DNA of 64,000 nt from Gemmatimonadota bacterium (GTDB lineage: Bacteria > Gemmatimonadota > Gemmatimonadetes > Longimicrobiales > Gaopeijiaceae): the NCBI GenBank assembly GCA_029262115.1, contig JAJCZZ010000045.1, positions 1 to 64,000 of the forward strand, in the 5' to 3' direction. Every line of letters begins with the position of its first letter. Positions within the stretch are counted from its first letter, which is position 1. A model generated the notes under the pieces. The model was not told the DNA's origin. It ran no database searches and saw only the letters and a list, made by a program, of their open reading frames with translations. The position numbers were made by a program, and so were the translations under genes. Positions 43,739 to 53,067 of the stretch are shown in pieces.

Positions 43739-44289
43739 TCCTTCGCCCACTCCACGTCCGGATGACCCTGTCGATGGTTCTCGAGGCGCGCCCATGTGAA
43801 GAGCATGTCGCTGAGCCGGTTGAGATAACGTACAACTCCCTCGTCGACTTCCTCGCGGCTCTGGAGATGTACCACCTCACGTTCGGCCCGGCGACACACC
43901 GTACGCGCGTGGTGTAGCGTCGCGGCCCCGACCGAGCCACCGGGAAGCACGAAAGCCGTCAGCGGGGCGAGCTCGCCATCGGCGTCGTCCATCCACGCCT
44001 CCATCTCTTCGATCCGCCCGAGCGGGAGGTCGGGAACGCCCTTCGGGACCGGGCGACCTTCGACGGCTACCGTTGCCAGAACGGCCCCAAGGGTGAACAG
44101 GTCGTGCTGTAGCCGTGCCAGCCGACGACGGATCTCATCGTCCGCCACCTGGAGAAGCGCCATCCCCAGGACCGAATTCAACTCATCGACTGTACCGTAT
44201 GCTGCGACCCTCGGGTGGTCCTTCAGCACCCGGCCGCCGCCGTACAGCGCGGTCGTGCCTTCATCTCCGGTCTTCGTGTAGATCTTCAT
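43735..44289 (-). CDS. Cob(I)yrinic acid a,c-diamide adenosyltransferase, PduO type
   Basis: A 184-aa enzyme that transfers adenosyl from ATP to cob(I)alamin, the last step of coenzyme B12 formation. It begins MKIYTKTGDEGTTALYGGGR, the ATP-binding signature, and continues with AAYGTVDELNSVLGMALLQV, LTAFVLPGGSVGAATLHHAR and VVRYLNRLSDMLFTWAR. All family motifs are intact. It is coupled to the HD-like gene by a four-base overlap. Confidence 0.95.
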   Translation of the reverse strand: MKIYTKTGDEGTTALYGGGRVLKDHPRVAAYGTVDELNSVLGMALLQVADDEIRRRLARLQHDLFTLGAVLATVAVEGRPVPKGVPDLPLGRIEEMEAWMDDADGELAPLTAFVLPGGSVGAATLHHARTVCRRAEREVVHLQSREEVDEGVVRYLNRLSDMLFTWARLENHRQGHPDVEWAKE

Positions 44290-44317
44290 GTACGGTGTGC
44301 CCGAGTGATGGGAGCGG

Positions 44318-44569
44318 TCACGGCATCTTCAGCCGGGTGATGTTGCGGAGTGCCTGCGCCTTTTCCAGGAGCGAGGAATCGGACTCCTCGGTCTCGGGCG
44401 AGGCCAGAAGGTCACGGATGTCCAGCAGAACCTCGATCTGGATCTGCTCCCTCTGATACTCGAAGTCCAGCTCGGCCATCCGGGCGGAGGCGCCGGCCTC
44501 GCGGGCCACCTCGAACGCCGACTGATACACGCCCTCCAGGCTGTTCAGAATACGACCACGGTCACGCAT
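44318..44569 (-). CDS. Small helical protein of unknown function
   Basis: An 83-aa product rich in charged helices (GRILNSLEGVYQSAFEVARE, MAELDFEYQREQIQIEVLLD), likely coiled-coil, ending ALRNITRLKMP. It is read divergently from the HTH/zinc-ribbon gene and lies 28 bases upstream of the adenosyltransferase, so it may be the first gene of that operon. No family recognised. Confidence 0.55.
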   Translation of the reverse strand: MRDRGRILNSLEGVYQSAFEVAREAGASARMAELDFEYQREQIQIEVLLDIRDLLASPETEESDSSLLEKAQALRNITRLKMP

Positions 44570-44797
44570 GGGAACTCGCCTATGTTCAAGTCGGACTTGG
44601 GAAAACTCGGTGTCACCTCTCAACGCGCTCACGTGCGCACGACTCCCGAGGAGGCTATCTTCCCGCACGCCGATGGAGTACCGGAAGATGGGGTGAGTGT
44701 GCCATCTCATGCCGTACCGGGACATGGTGGTTCAATGGGAGAAGGGACGGCCGCCGCACCGGTGTGCCAGCCCTGCCCACATGTGGAGCAGAGAACA

Positions 44798-45220
44798 ATG
44801 TCCGATGAGGCCCGCGATCACGCCCTTGAGGACCGAGCGAACGAGTTGTACTGGGCCTCCGACATCGGCGTCAATCAGATCGCCGAACAGTTGGAGCTCT
44901 CCAAAGGCGCGCTGTACGACCTGATCCATCCGTTGCCAGGCGCTCTGGCGTGCCCGATCTGCTCCGACGAGACGGTGTTCTCGAATCGAACGGCTCGCGA
45001 CCGCTCCCTTCTCTCCTGCGGGAATTGCGGGTGGGAGGGCCACGTCGACGAGGCCGGGCCGGCAGCGGCGGTCGTGCGCAGCGAGTACGAGCCCGACGGG
45101 CCGAGCACGGGCGACCGTCGTCGTATCGAGCTGCCCTTCGACGCGCGCACCATGTGGGGGGGTGCCCTGATCGGAGCGGCCCTCGGGCTCGGGATGGTGT
45201 TCTGGACCCGTCGCCGCTGA
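44798..45220 (+). CDS. HTH / zinc-ribbon protein with C-terminal membrane helix
   Basis: A 140-aa protein. An HTH occupies about residues 14-44 (YWASDIGVNQIAEQLELSKG, ALYDLIHPL). Then comes a zinc ribbon (CPICSDETVF ... LLSCGNCGWEG), an acidic linker, and one transmembrane helix at the end (WGGALIGAALGLGMVFW). A membrane-tethered DNA-binding protein is the simplest reading. It opens a compact set with RDD, CcdA and DsbA genes (gaps of 10, -4 and -1 bases), so it may regulate or sense the state of that envelope redox group. Confidence 0.65.
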   Translation: MSDEARDHALEDRANELYWASDIGVNQIAEQLELSKGALYDLIHPLPGALACPICSDETVFSNRTARDRSLLSCGNCGWEGHVDEAGPAAAVVRSEYEPDGPSTGDRRRIELPFDARTMWGGALIGAALGLGMVFWTRRR

Positions 45221-45230
45221 CCCACCCGCC

Positions 45231-46544
45231 ATGAGTGCGACCTCGAGCGGAATCGACCCGCGCGGCATCATCACGCCCGACGCCTTCGAGGTTTCCACAG
45301 CGCTCCTCGGGAGGCCGCTCGCGCTGCCCCGGAAGCGCCTGGCGGCCCTGATGATCGACCTGGCCGTAGTCGGCTTCATTACCCTGGTGACGAAGAGCTT
45401 CGCGCTCATTCTCGGCGTGGTCGCCGCAGTGGCGTTCATCCGGATGAGCTTTCGCCGCACTCAGGTCCCGGGAAGCGTCTTCGGACGTGCCATGCGGCTC
45501 TCGCTGGGGTGCCTCGGCATCGTGATCGGAATCGTGACGGCCATCATCTGGGCCGCCGTTGGCTGGAGTGGCTCCCCGGATGACGGAGGCCGCCCCGACC
45601 TTTCCGACATACCCGGAGTGGCCGGCATTCCGGGGATCGGAGCGGCGCTGCAGGGCGCCATGGACTTCAGCGCCGTCCGCGGTGCCGAGACGGAGGAGGA
45701 AGCGCGTCCGGCCCTGCTCGAGCTCGCCGGCTTGATGCTGGCCATGGGCCAGGATCCAGACGACATCGAGGATGCGCTCCTCGAGATGGTGCCCGAGGAC
45801 GCCGAGTGGGCTCCTGACGCCGGCCGGATCGTGGACGAGGCCGTGCGCACCGCCACCGACGAAGATCGAAGTAGCGACGGCGGTGATCCCGGAGCTCCTG
45901 CGGGTGTCACTTCGGGCGACACGACGGCAGCCCTCGCGAGCGCGAGTGCGGACGCTCCCGACGTGACCGAGATGAGCCTGGCCGACGCTTTTGGCGCGTA
46001 CGAGGAACTCGTGCGCGTCGGCGGCGGCTCTCCCGATGCGCTGGCACGAATGGACGCGCTCCGCGACCGCCTCCTGCCCGAGGTGGCGGCAGACACCCTG
46101 GGCGCGCTCGCCGATCGGGTGAGTCGCCTCGAACGAGCAAGGACCGGCCTACAAGAGGATCTCGATGACGCCGAGGAGGAGTTGAAGGAGGAGCGGGAAG
46201 GCGGCTTCTTCACGTGGCTTCGCAATATCGTCGACGAGCTGGGCTTCGGCTTCGGATGGGCCTCGCTCTACCTGACCGTGGCGCTGTCGTGGACGAACGG
46301 TCTGACCATAGGTAAGAAGGCGATGGGAATCCGGGTCCTCCGCCTCGATGGGGAACCGATCACCTGGTGGACGGCGTTCGAACGGGCAGGGGGATACGCT
46401 GCCGGATTCGCGACCGGGCTGCTCGGATTTGCCCAGGTGTTCTGGGACGCGAACCGTCAGGGGATCCACGATCGGATCGTCGGGACCGTGGTGGTCGTCG
46501 ACGGCGCGGAGCCCGTAGGCAACTGGGAGCAGGCCATACCTTGA
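45231..46544 (+). CDS. RDD-family membrane protein with large soluble insertion
   Basis: A 437-aa protein in which the RDD fold is split. The first part (RPLALPRKRLAALMIDLAVV) and two to three membrane helices come before residue 115. A soluble acidic segment of over 200 residues follows, with a helical repeat-like region and a coiled coil (ADRVSRLERARTGLQEDLDD). The second RDD half (NGLTIGKKAMGIRVLRLDGE, then RQGIHDRIVGTVVVVDGAEP) closes the protein. RDD proteins are membrane proteins linked to ion transport. The stop overlaps the TTG of ccdA (CCTTGA). Confidence 0.75.
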   Translation: MSATSSGIDPRGIITPDAFEVSTALLGRPLALPRKRLAALMIDLAVVGFITLVTKSFALILGVVAAVAFIRMSFRRTQVPGSVFGRAMRLSLGCLGIVIGIVTAIIWAAVGWSGSPDDGGRPDLSDIPGVAGIPGIGAALQGAMDFSAVRGAETEEEARPALLELAGLMLAMGQDPDDIEDALLEMVPEDAEWAPDAGRIVDEAVRTATDEDRSSDGGDPGAPAGVTSGDTTAALASASADAPDVTEMSLADAFGAYEELVRVGGGSPDALARMDALRDRLLPEVAADTLGALADRVSRLERARTGLQEDLDDAEEELKEEREGGFFTWLRNIVDELGFGFGWASLYLTVALSWTNGLTIGKKAMGIRVLRLDGEPITWWTAFERAGGYAAGFATGLLGFAQVFWDANRQGIHDRIVGTVVVVDGAEPVGNWEQAIP

Positions 46545-47275
46545 ACGTCGACGTGTCCTTCCCGCTGGCGTTCGCAGCCGGGCTCGTCTCGTTCCTCAGC
46601 CCCTGCATCCTCCCGGTGGTTCCGAGCTACCTGGCGTTCATCACCGGGCTGACAGTGGACGAGCTACGGGACGGCTCGACGGGGTCAGCTCGCCGCTCCG
46701 CGCTCTGGGGTTCGATTCTGTTCATGCTCGGCTTCGCGTTCGTGTTCATGACGCTCGGCTGGGCCGCCACCACCTTCGGGAGAGCCCTGGCGCAACTGCT
46801 TCCGTGGATCAACCGGCTCGGGGGAGCGGCGCTGGTCGTGTTCGGCCTCTACCTGGCCGGACTCATCCGCATGCCGGCCTTCGCCCGCGAGCGCCGCGTA
46901 CATCTGGATGGCCGGCCGGCCGGCCCGATCGGCGCGTTCCTCATCGGCATCGCCTTCGGCGCGGGATGGACTCCCTGCATCGGGCCCATTCTCGCTTCGG
47001 TGCTCCTCTACGCCGGCCTCGAGAGCACGCAGGTTCAGGGAACGCTGCTGCTCGGGACCTATGCCCTGGGCCTGGGTATCCCCTTTGTCGTGGCGTCGGT
47101 GGCGTTCAACTGGTTTCTTGCCGGCACGGATCGAGCCCGGACATGGATGCTCCCTCTACAGCGAGTGGCCGGGGGCCTGCTGGTAATCGTCGGTCTCATG
47201 ATGGTGACCGGTACTCTGGCACGGCTCACGACGTATCTGGCGGGGCTGGGGCAGTTCATCACTTTGGAGATGTAA
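46541..47275 (+). CDS. ccdA: CcdA/DsbD-type transmembrane thiol transporter
   Basis: A 244-aa protein with six membrane helices that carries reducing equivalents from cytoplasmic thioredoxin to periplasmic thiol proteins. The paired cysteines are in AGLVSFLSPCILPVVPSYLA and AFGAGWTPCIGPILASVLLY, as in all CcdA proteins. The TTG start overlaps the RDD stop by four bases. The stop TAA shares one base with the next ATG (TAATG). The adjoining DsbA-like lipoprotein is an obvious partner. Confidence 0.9.
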   Translation: MNVDVSFPLAFAAGLVSFLSPCILPVVPSYLAFITGLTVDELRDGSTGSARRSALWGSILFMLGFAFVFMTLGWAATTFGRALAQLLPWINRLGGAALVVFGLYLAGLIRMPAFARERRVHLDGRPAGPIGAFLIGIAFGAGWTPCIGPILASVLLYAGLESTQVQGTLLLGTYALGLGIPFVVASVAFNWFLAGTDRARTWMLPLQRVAGGLLVIVGLMMVTGTLARLTTYLAGLGQFITLEM

Positions 47276-48027
47276 TGAAGGGAATTTCGGTGGTCGCCGT
47301 CGTGGTCCTCGGGATGGCAGGGTGCGCGGGCGGTGACGATTCGTCTGGCACGAAGTCCACGACGATGGACCTGCTCGACTCGCGCCCGGCGCCGGGTCGC
47401 CCGACTCCGGCCTCGGGGGTGCCCACCGCCCAACCCGGCGTGGCACCGGGACAGGAACGCCAAATCGACGTGGCCACGCTCGGCTACGACCGGGGTGACC
47501 CGGACGCGCCGGTCCGGGTCGTTGAGATGAGTGACTACAGTTGCGGGGTCTGCCGCCAGTTCCACGAGAGCGTCTGGCCCGTGCTGTACGAGGAGTTCAT
47601 CGAGACCGGCCAGGTGCAGTGGAAGTTCTTGCCGTTCGTGTCCGGCCAGTTCCCGAATTCGCCGGTCGCGTCGGAGGGAGCGGAATGCACGCTGGAACAG
47701 GACCCCGATCTCTTCCTCGCCCATCACGGCGTCCTGTGGAGCGAACAGTCGAGTTGGAAGACCGCCTCCGATCCTATTGAGTTCGTGCGCTCTTCCGCAG
47801 AAAACGTCGGCGCGGATATGGAGCAGTGGGACTCCTGCATGTCGACCGATCGGCGCAGGGAGCGCATCCTGGCCGGCACCGCCTTGGCTCGTCAGCTCGG
47901 CGTACGGGGGACCCCAACCTTCTTCGTGATCGGGTATCAGCCCATCCAGGGGCTGCTTCCCACCGAGACGTTCCGACTCGTCCTCGCCGCCGCCGTGAAG
48001 GACGCCGCCACGATCACGGGTGGATGA
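47275..48027 (+). CDS. DsbA-like thiol-disulfide lipoprotein
   Basis: A 250-aa lipoprotein (signal ISVVAVVVLGMAGC). After a 50-residue Pro/Gly linker comes a DsbA/DsbG-type thioredoxin domain: VRVVEMSDYSCGVCRQFHES with the CGVC active site, and the cis-proline loop LGVRGTPTFFVIG. An extra cysteine pair (GAECTLE, WDSCMST) may form a structural disulfide. It probably oxidises or isomerises exported proteins, kept reduced or recycled through CcdA. Confidence 0.9.
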   Translation: MKGISVVAVVVLGMAGCAGGDDSSGTKSTTMDLLDSRPAPGRPTPASGVPTAQPGVAPGQERQIDVATLGYDRGDPDAPVRVVEMSDYSCGVCRQFHESVWPVLYEEFIETGQVQWKFLPFVSGQFPNSPVASEGAECTLEQDPDLFLAHHGVLWSEQSSWKTASDPIEFVRSSAENVGADMEQWDSCMSTDRRRERILAGTALARQLGVRGTPTFFVIGYQPIQGLLPTETFRLVLAAAVKDAATITGG

Positions 48028-48952
48028 TCCGTCGTCGGCCGTCCTTCCCAGGCCAACTGTTGACCTGAGCCACCTGGACGGGGGACTCCGCCAACTCGTT
48101 CGAAGTCTGGTCGGCCTTGTCCTGGCCGGAGTCGCCTGTGGGCCGGTCGCCAGCGGCGGGCCCTGCCGGGAGGTCGTGAACCCTGTTCCGCTCCCCGAGT
48201 CCCAATCGGAGACCAGCGGCATCGCCATCTCCCTGGACCACCCCGGGGTCTTCTGGATCCACGCCGACGCGGGGCGTGAACTTCTGGCAGTGGACGCGAC
48301 CGGCCGGCAGCGCGCGCGTCTGACCGTACCGTTCTCCGCCGTCGACTGGGAGGACCTGGCCCTGGGCATCTGTCCGGGCGGCGGGTCGTGCCTCTATGCC
48401 GCGGACGTCGGGGACAACTACGAGGAGCACGGCGTCATCCGTCTCTATCGGTTCCGAGAGCCGGAGCCTGTCGACGGCGAGGTGCCCACCGCCGACCTGT
48501 TCCCGATGAGGCTCCCGGACGGATCGCGAGACATCGAGAGCATGCTCCTCCTTCCAGGTGAACGGGTCCTCTTCGTGACGAAGGGCAGGAATCACCCCCA
48601 GACCGTGTATCGCTACCCGGGCCCCCTCACCCCGGACACGGTCACGCTCGAGCCGATCCAACAGCTCAGTGACGGGCCCCGCATCCTGCCCCGACAGATC
48701 ACGGGGGGAGCAACGTCACCGCTCTCGAATGTCGTGGCACTCCGCACCTACCAGTCGGTGCAGCTCTATCGTGTCGAAGGGGATACCCTCGCGCCGATCG
48801 ACGGCGGGCTCGTCAACCTGCGCACGCTCAACGAGCGCCAGGGCGAAGGGGTGGCCATCAGCGGGGGCGGGCGGATCGTCCTGACGTCCGAAGGCGGAAC
48901 CGGCGGAGGTACGGCGTCGCTGGCGGTCCTTCGCTGCAACGTGGGAGCCTGA
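48020..48952 (+). CDS. Beta-propeller lipoprotein
   Basis: About 310 aa, GTG start overlapping the DsbA gene by eight bases. The signal region LVRSLVGLVLAGVAC ends in a lipobox. Repeated strands (ISLDHPGVFWIHADAGRELL, SCLYAADVGDNYEEHGVIRL, DIESMLLLPGERVLFVTKGR) are of the SdiA-regulated/phytase-like propeller kind, in which ADVGDN turns may bind calcium. No hydrolytic site is evident. Three cysteine pairs may be disulfides made by the upstream DsbA-like protein. Confidence 0.65.
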   Translation: MDDPSSAVLPRPTVDLSHLDGGLRQLVRSLVGLVLAGVACGPVASGGPCREVVNPVPLPESQSETSGIAISLDHPGVFWIHADAGRELLAVDATGRQRARLTVPFSAVDWEDLALGICPGGGSCLYAADVGDNYEEHGVIRLYRFREPEPVDGEVPTADLFPMRLPDGSRDIESMLLLPGERVLFVTKGRNHPQTVYRYPGPLTPDTVTLEPIQQLSDGPRILPRQITGGATSPLSNVVALRTYQSVQLYRVEGDTLAPIDGGLVNLRTLNERQGEGVAISGGGRIVLTSEGGTGGGTASLAVLRCNVGA

Positions 48953-49070
48953 GGGAGACTCTTGCGTGGGGGGACCGGCGCTGGCACGGAATCCCCCGCC
49001 CGGCCACATTTCGCGTCTTCGAAGACGATCCAGGCGGCCCGCCGAGGCCGCTGATTTCGGGAGATACGGA

Positions 49071-51674
49071 ATGGTGGAGCACGACAGGGTGGTGAGGTGC
49101 GCTACGGTGGCCGGCCTGGGACGTACCTCGCGGGCCGTCATGGGAGCCCTGGTGTGCGTACTGACGCTTTCCTTCGGACCCGGCGCGACCGCCGCCCAGC
49201 AGAGTCCGTCATCGTCCGACGATAGTCCGCCGACCATCGAGTCTCACACGGAGGACATGGAGAAGCTCGACGGCTTCATGCCGCTCTACTGGGACGAAAC
49301 TACGGGTAGGATGTTCCTGGAGATCGCGCGGTGGGGCGAGGAGATCCTCCACTACACATCCCTCCCGGCGGGCCTCGGCCAGAACGACATCGGCCTGAAC
49401 CGTGGCGATCTGTCGGGCAACCGCGTGGTGGTGTTCGAGCGGGTCGGTCCAAAGGTCCTCATGAAGGAACCCAACTACCGCTACCGCGCGGTGTCGAACG
49501 ACGCGCTCGAGCGCCGCTCCGTCGAGGACGGCTTCCCGACCTCGATCCACGCGGGCTTCACGGTCGTGGCCCGGACGGGGGAGCGCGTTCTAGTCGACGC
49601 GACCGACTTCTTCATGCGGGACTGGCACGGTGTGGCCACCACGCTGCAGCGCACCCGCCAGGGGACGTATCGGCCGGACGCGTCCAGGAGCGCGTTCTAT
49701 CTCCCGAGGACGAAGGGCTTTCCGGAAAACACCGAGGTCGAGGTGATGATGACGTTCACGTCCGACCAGCCTGGCGGTCTCGTCCGCCAGGTCGCGCCCG
49801 ACGGAGGAGCGCTGACGGTCCGCCAGCACCACTCGTTCGTTCAACTTCGGCCGCTGGGGGAGTACACGCCCCGGAAGGCCGACCCACGTGCCGGATATTT
49901 CGGGATCAGCTACATGGACTTCGCCCAGCCCATCGACGCCGACCTCCGGCAGCGCTTCATCGCGCGGCACCACATCGAGAAGCAGAACCCCTCCGCCGCC
50001 CGCTCGGCCCCAGTCGAGCCGATCGTCTACTACCTCGACCCGGGCACACCAGAGCCTGTGCGCTCAGCCCTCCTCGAAGGCGGCCGCTGGTGGAACCAAG
50101 CGTTCGAAGCCGCCGGCTACATCGACGGCTTCCGCATGGAGATCCTACCCGACACGGCCGACCCGATGGACGCGCGCTACAACGTGGTCCAGTGGGTTCA
50201 CCGGTCGACGCGAGGGTGGAGCTACGGGAACTCGATCTCCGATCCACGCACCGGTGAGATCATCAAGGGCCACGTGACGCTCGGATCGCTTCGGGTCCGC
50301 CAGGACTACCTCATCGGTGAGGGGCTGCTGGCTCCGTATCTGAACGGCACCGAGACCCCGACGACCGTGTCGGACATGGCGCTTCAGCGCATTCGCCAGC
50401 TCAGCGCACACGAGATCGGGCACACGCTCGGCCTGGCCCACAACTACATCGCCAGCGCTGAGACCGAACGGGGGACCCAGTCCGTCATGGACTATCCCCA
50501 CCCGACCGCGCGCCTCGTGAACGGTCGCGTGGTGGTCGGGCGCGACTCGTATGCCGACGAAATCGGCGCGTGGGACGAGATCGCGATTCGCTACGGCTAT
50601 ACGGACTTTCCCGCGGGAACCGACGAGCCCGCTGCGCTCGATGCCATCATCCGGGAGGGCCTCGATGACGGCGTGACGTTCATGTCGGATCAGGACGGGC
50701 GGCCGGCGGGTGGCGCACACCCGAACGTGCATCTGTGGGACAACGGCGCGACGGCCGCGGGCGAGTTGCGCCGGATGATGGACGTGCGGCAGGTGGCTCT
50801 CGACCGCTTCGGGGAGACGGCCATCCGCATCGGCGAGCCTCTGGCCACGATCGAGGAGGCGCTTGTTCCGCTCTATCTCCATCATCGGTATCAGGTCGAA
50901 GCGACCGCCAAGGTCGTGGCGGGCCAGTACTACACGTACGCGCTCCGAGGCGATGGCCAGACGCCGACGCGCAGCGTTCCCGCGGTGGAGCAGAGGGAAG
51001 CGTTGGACGCGTTGATGAGAACGCTGGACCCTGCCGAACTGGCCATCCCCAGGGACATCCTCGCGAACCTGCCTCCGCGGCCGTTCCTGTACGGACCCCA
51101 TCAAGAGCTGTTCGACCGGCACACGGGGTTGGTGTTCGACGCGGTGGCACCGTCCGTAGCCGCGTCCGATGCCACGCTCCAGTTCCTCCTCCAACCGGAG
51201 CGGGCCGCGCGTATGGTGCAGCAGAACGCGCTCGACCCGTCGCTGCCCGGGCTGAACGACGTTCTCGATCGGCTGCGTGCGGCCACCTTCGGCCTCTCGC
51301 CGGCCGACCCCTATCACGCCGAAATCAACCGCGCGGTCGAGCGAGTGACGGTGGATCGGCTGATGCTGCTGGCCGGGAGGGCCCCGATGGGACAGGTCCG
51401 GGCGGTCGCGCAGGCGGAACTCGACGACCTGGCGGTCTGGCTGAGCCGCTCGTCGGATGCCGCCTCTGATGCCGACCGGGCGCATTACCGACTGCTCACG
51501 TCGGATATCGGCCGCTTCAAAGAGCGGCCCCACGAACCGGTGGCCGTGCCCGATGCGCCCGGCGCCCCTCCCGGAAGCCCGATCGGGGGTGGACGCATGA
51601 GCTGGCTCCAATCCGGATGGGCGCCCCTGCCCGTCGACGGTGGCCTGCCGGCGCTGGCGTGCGAGTGGAACTGA
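49071..51674 (+). CDS. Large zinc-dependent metalloprotease (DUF5117/DUF4953 type)
   Basis: An 867-aa exported enzyme with GGGAG before the ATG and a signal peptide ending GATAAQQ. DUF5117 covers about residues 70-260 (KLDGFMPLYWDETTGRMFLE, NDIGLNRGDLSGNRVVVFER). The catalytic domain has IRQLSAHEIGHTLGLAHNY, an extended zinc motif HExxHxxGxxH, with a downstream SVMDYPHP Met-turn. The C-terminal 300 residues are helical. It likely degrades proteins in the periplasm or outside. The stop overlaps the ATG of the M20-like gene. Confidence 0.9.
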   Translation: MVEHDRVVRCATVAGLGRTSRAVMGALVCVLTLSFGPGATAAQQSPSSSDDSPPTIESHTEDMEKLDGFMPLYWDETTGRMFLEIARWGEEILHYTSLPAGLGQNDIGLNRGDLSGNRVVVFERVGPKVLMKEPNYRYRAVSNDALERRSVEDGFPTSIHAGFTVVARTGERVLVDATDFFMRDWHGVATTLQRTRQGTYRPDASRSAFYLPRTKGFPENTEVEVMMTFTSDQPGGLVRQVAPDGGALTVRQHHSFVQLRPLGEYTPRKADPRAGYFGISYMDFAQPIDADLRQRFIARHHIEKQNPSAARSAPVEPIVYYLDPGTPEPVRSALLEGGRWWNQAFEAAGYIDGFRMEILPDTADPMDARYNVVQWVHRSTRGWSYGNSISDPRTGEIIKGHVTLGSLRVRQDYLIGEGLLAPYLNGTETPTTVSDMALQRIRQLSAHEIGHTLGLAHNYIASAETERGTQSVMDYPHPTARLVNGRVVVGRDSYADEIGAWDEIAIRYGYTDFPAGTDEPAALDAIIREGLDDGVTFMSDQDGRPAGGAHPNVHLWDNGATAAGELRRMMDVRQVALDRFGETAIRIGEPLATIEEALVPLYLHHRYQVEATAKVVAGQYYTYALRGDGQTPTRSVPAVEQREALDALMRTLDPAELAIPRDILANLPPRPFLYGPHQELFDRHTGLVFDAVAPSVAASDATLQFLLQPERAARMVQQNALDPSLPGLNDVLDRLRAATFGLSPADPYHAEINRAVERVTVDRLMLLAGRAPMGQVRAVAQAELDDLAVWLSRSSDAASDADRAHYRLLTSDIGRFKERPHEPVAVPDAPGAPPGSPIGGGRMSWLQSGWAPLPVDGGLPALACEWN

Positions 51675-52966
51675 TGGGGAGGTTCCGAGGCCGGTGTGGA
51701 CTGGTCTTTCTCGCGACGCTCGTGGCGTCACCGGGGGCCACATTGTTGGCGCCGCGGGAGCTGGCGGGACAGTCCGTCACGGCCGGGGAGGCGGCAGCAT
51801 CGCTTTCGATTGCCCTGGGTCGCTCCGACGTACTAGCCGCTCTCGCGCGGCTCGACGACGGCCGCAACGCAACCGCCGCGTTCCTCGCGGAGATCGGCGG
51901 AATCGTGTCTCCGTCCGGCGAGGAGCTCGAACGGGCCACCGCTGTGGCGGCACGCATGCGCTCACTCGGTCTCGACTCCGTTCGTGTCACCGGCGACCCC
52001 AACGCGATCGGGGTCATTCGCGGTCGGTCGGGTCGGGCCCTCGTCTTCGTGTCGACGCTCGACGACCTGGCAACGGTGGCAGAGCACCAGAGGGCCGCTG
52101 ACACGCCGCCGCGCGTCGAGGAAGACCGGGTGATCGGTCCTGGCACGAACACCTCATCGACCACGGCGGCCATGCTCGCCGCCGCGGAGGCGTACCTCTC
52201 AGCCGGATTGACCCCTGAGCACGACCTCGTGTTCGCGGCGGTCGCTCAGGAGGAGACCGGACTGCGCGGGATGAAGGCTCTCTACGCGATGTACGAAGGT
52301 CGAGCCGACGCGTTCGTGGACGTCCTGGGGGACGGACACTCCATCAACTACGGCGCCCTTGGCATCCACTGGTGGCGGATCATCGCCGAGGGGCCCGGAG
52401 GTCATACCCTCCGCGGCGCGCTCCCGAATGTGAATCTGGGAATCGCCCGGTCGGTCGACCGCATTCTCTCGCTGCCTTGGGCCGCTTCGGACGACGAAAC
52501 TCGGACGCGGATGAACGTATCGGTGCTGGAGAGCGGCACCGTGTTCAACCACAAGCCCGAGACCGGCTGGTTCAGCCTCGATCTGCGGTCCATGGAAGCG
52601 GATATTCTCGAGGCGATGGAGCGTGACGTTCGGGCGATCCTCTCGGAGGTGTCCAGCGAAACCGGCATCGCCCTTCGGATGGAGCCGTTTCAACTCACGC
52701 CTGGCGGACGCATTCCCGGGGCCCGGGAGAGCCGGCTCGTGCGGGTGGCTGAAGCGGTGTCCGAGCATCTCGGCTACCAGGCGGAGCTCTCGGAAAGCGG
52801 ATCGGCGAATCTGAACGTCGCCATCGCGGGTGGCACGCCGGCCATTGGGCTTGGCGGATCTCGCGGAGGCGACCGGGGGCAGCCCGGCGAGTGGGCCGAC
52901 ATCGACGGCATGATGCGCACCGCCCGGCATGTGTTGTTGCTGGCGGTCACGTTGGGGGGACGTTAG
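51674..52966 (+). CDS. M20-like exported protein with altered metal ligands
   Basis: A 430-aa protein, ATG sharing one base with the previous TGA, with signal peptide (CGLVFLATLVASPGATLL). The M20 layout is clear (VFAAVAQEETGLRGMKALYA with the catalytic EE, and ALGIHWWRIIAEGPGGHTLR as lid domain). Two ligand sites look changed, though: the first HxD reads STLDD, and the bridging aspartate position reads GPGTNTSST. It may be an inactive or differently metallated relative. A GTG at 51665 is an alternative start. Confidence 0.75.
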   Translation: MGRFRGRCGLVFLATLVASPGATLLAPRELAGQSVTAGEAAASLSIALGRSDVLAALARLDDGRNATAAFLAEIGGIVSPSGEELERATAVAARMRSLGLDSVRVTGDPNAIGVIRGRSGRALVFVSTLDDLATVAEHQRAADTPPRVEEDRVIGPGTNTSSTTAAMLAAAEAYLSAGLTPEHDLVFAAVAQEETGLRGMKALYAMYEGRADAFVDVLGDGHSINYGALGIHWWRIIAEGPGGHTLRGALPNVNLGIARSVDRILSLPWAASDDETRTRMNVSVLESGTVFNHKPETGWFSLDLRSMEADILEAMERDVRAILSEVSSETGIALRMEPFQLTPGGRIPGARESRLVRVAEAVSEHLGYQAELSESGSANLNVAIAGGTPAIGLGGSRGGDRGQPGEWADIDGMMRTARHVLLLAVTLGGR

Positions 52967-53067
52967 CAGGGGATCGGGGTCAGGGAGGGAGCCGCTGGCG
53001 GGCGGATTGGTCAGGGAGGGAGCCGCTCTAGCGGTTGCTCTAGCGGGCGGTTGGGTCGGGGTCCGCC

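Noticed and set aside
50145-51743. 532-codon minus-strand frame opposite the zinc metalloprotease
   Set aside because: Same reason: histidine/arginine-rich shadow of a well-supported gene.
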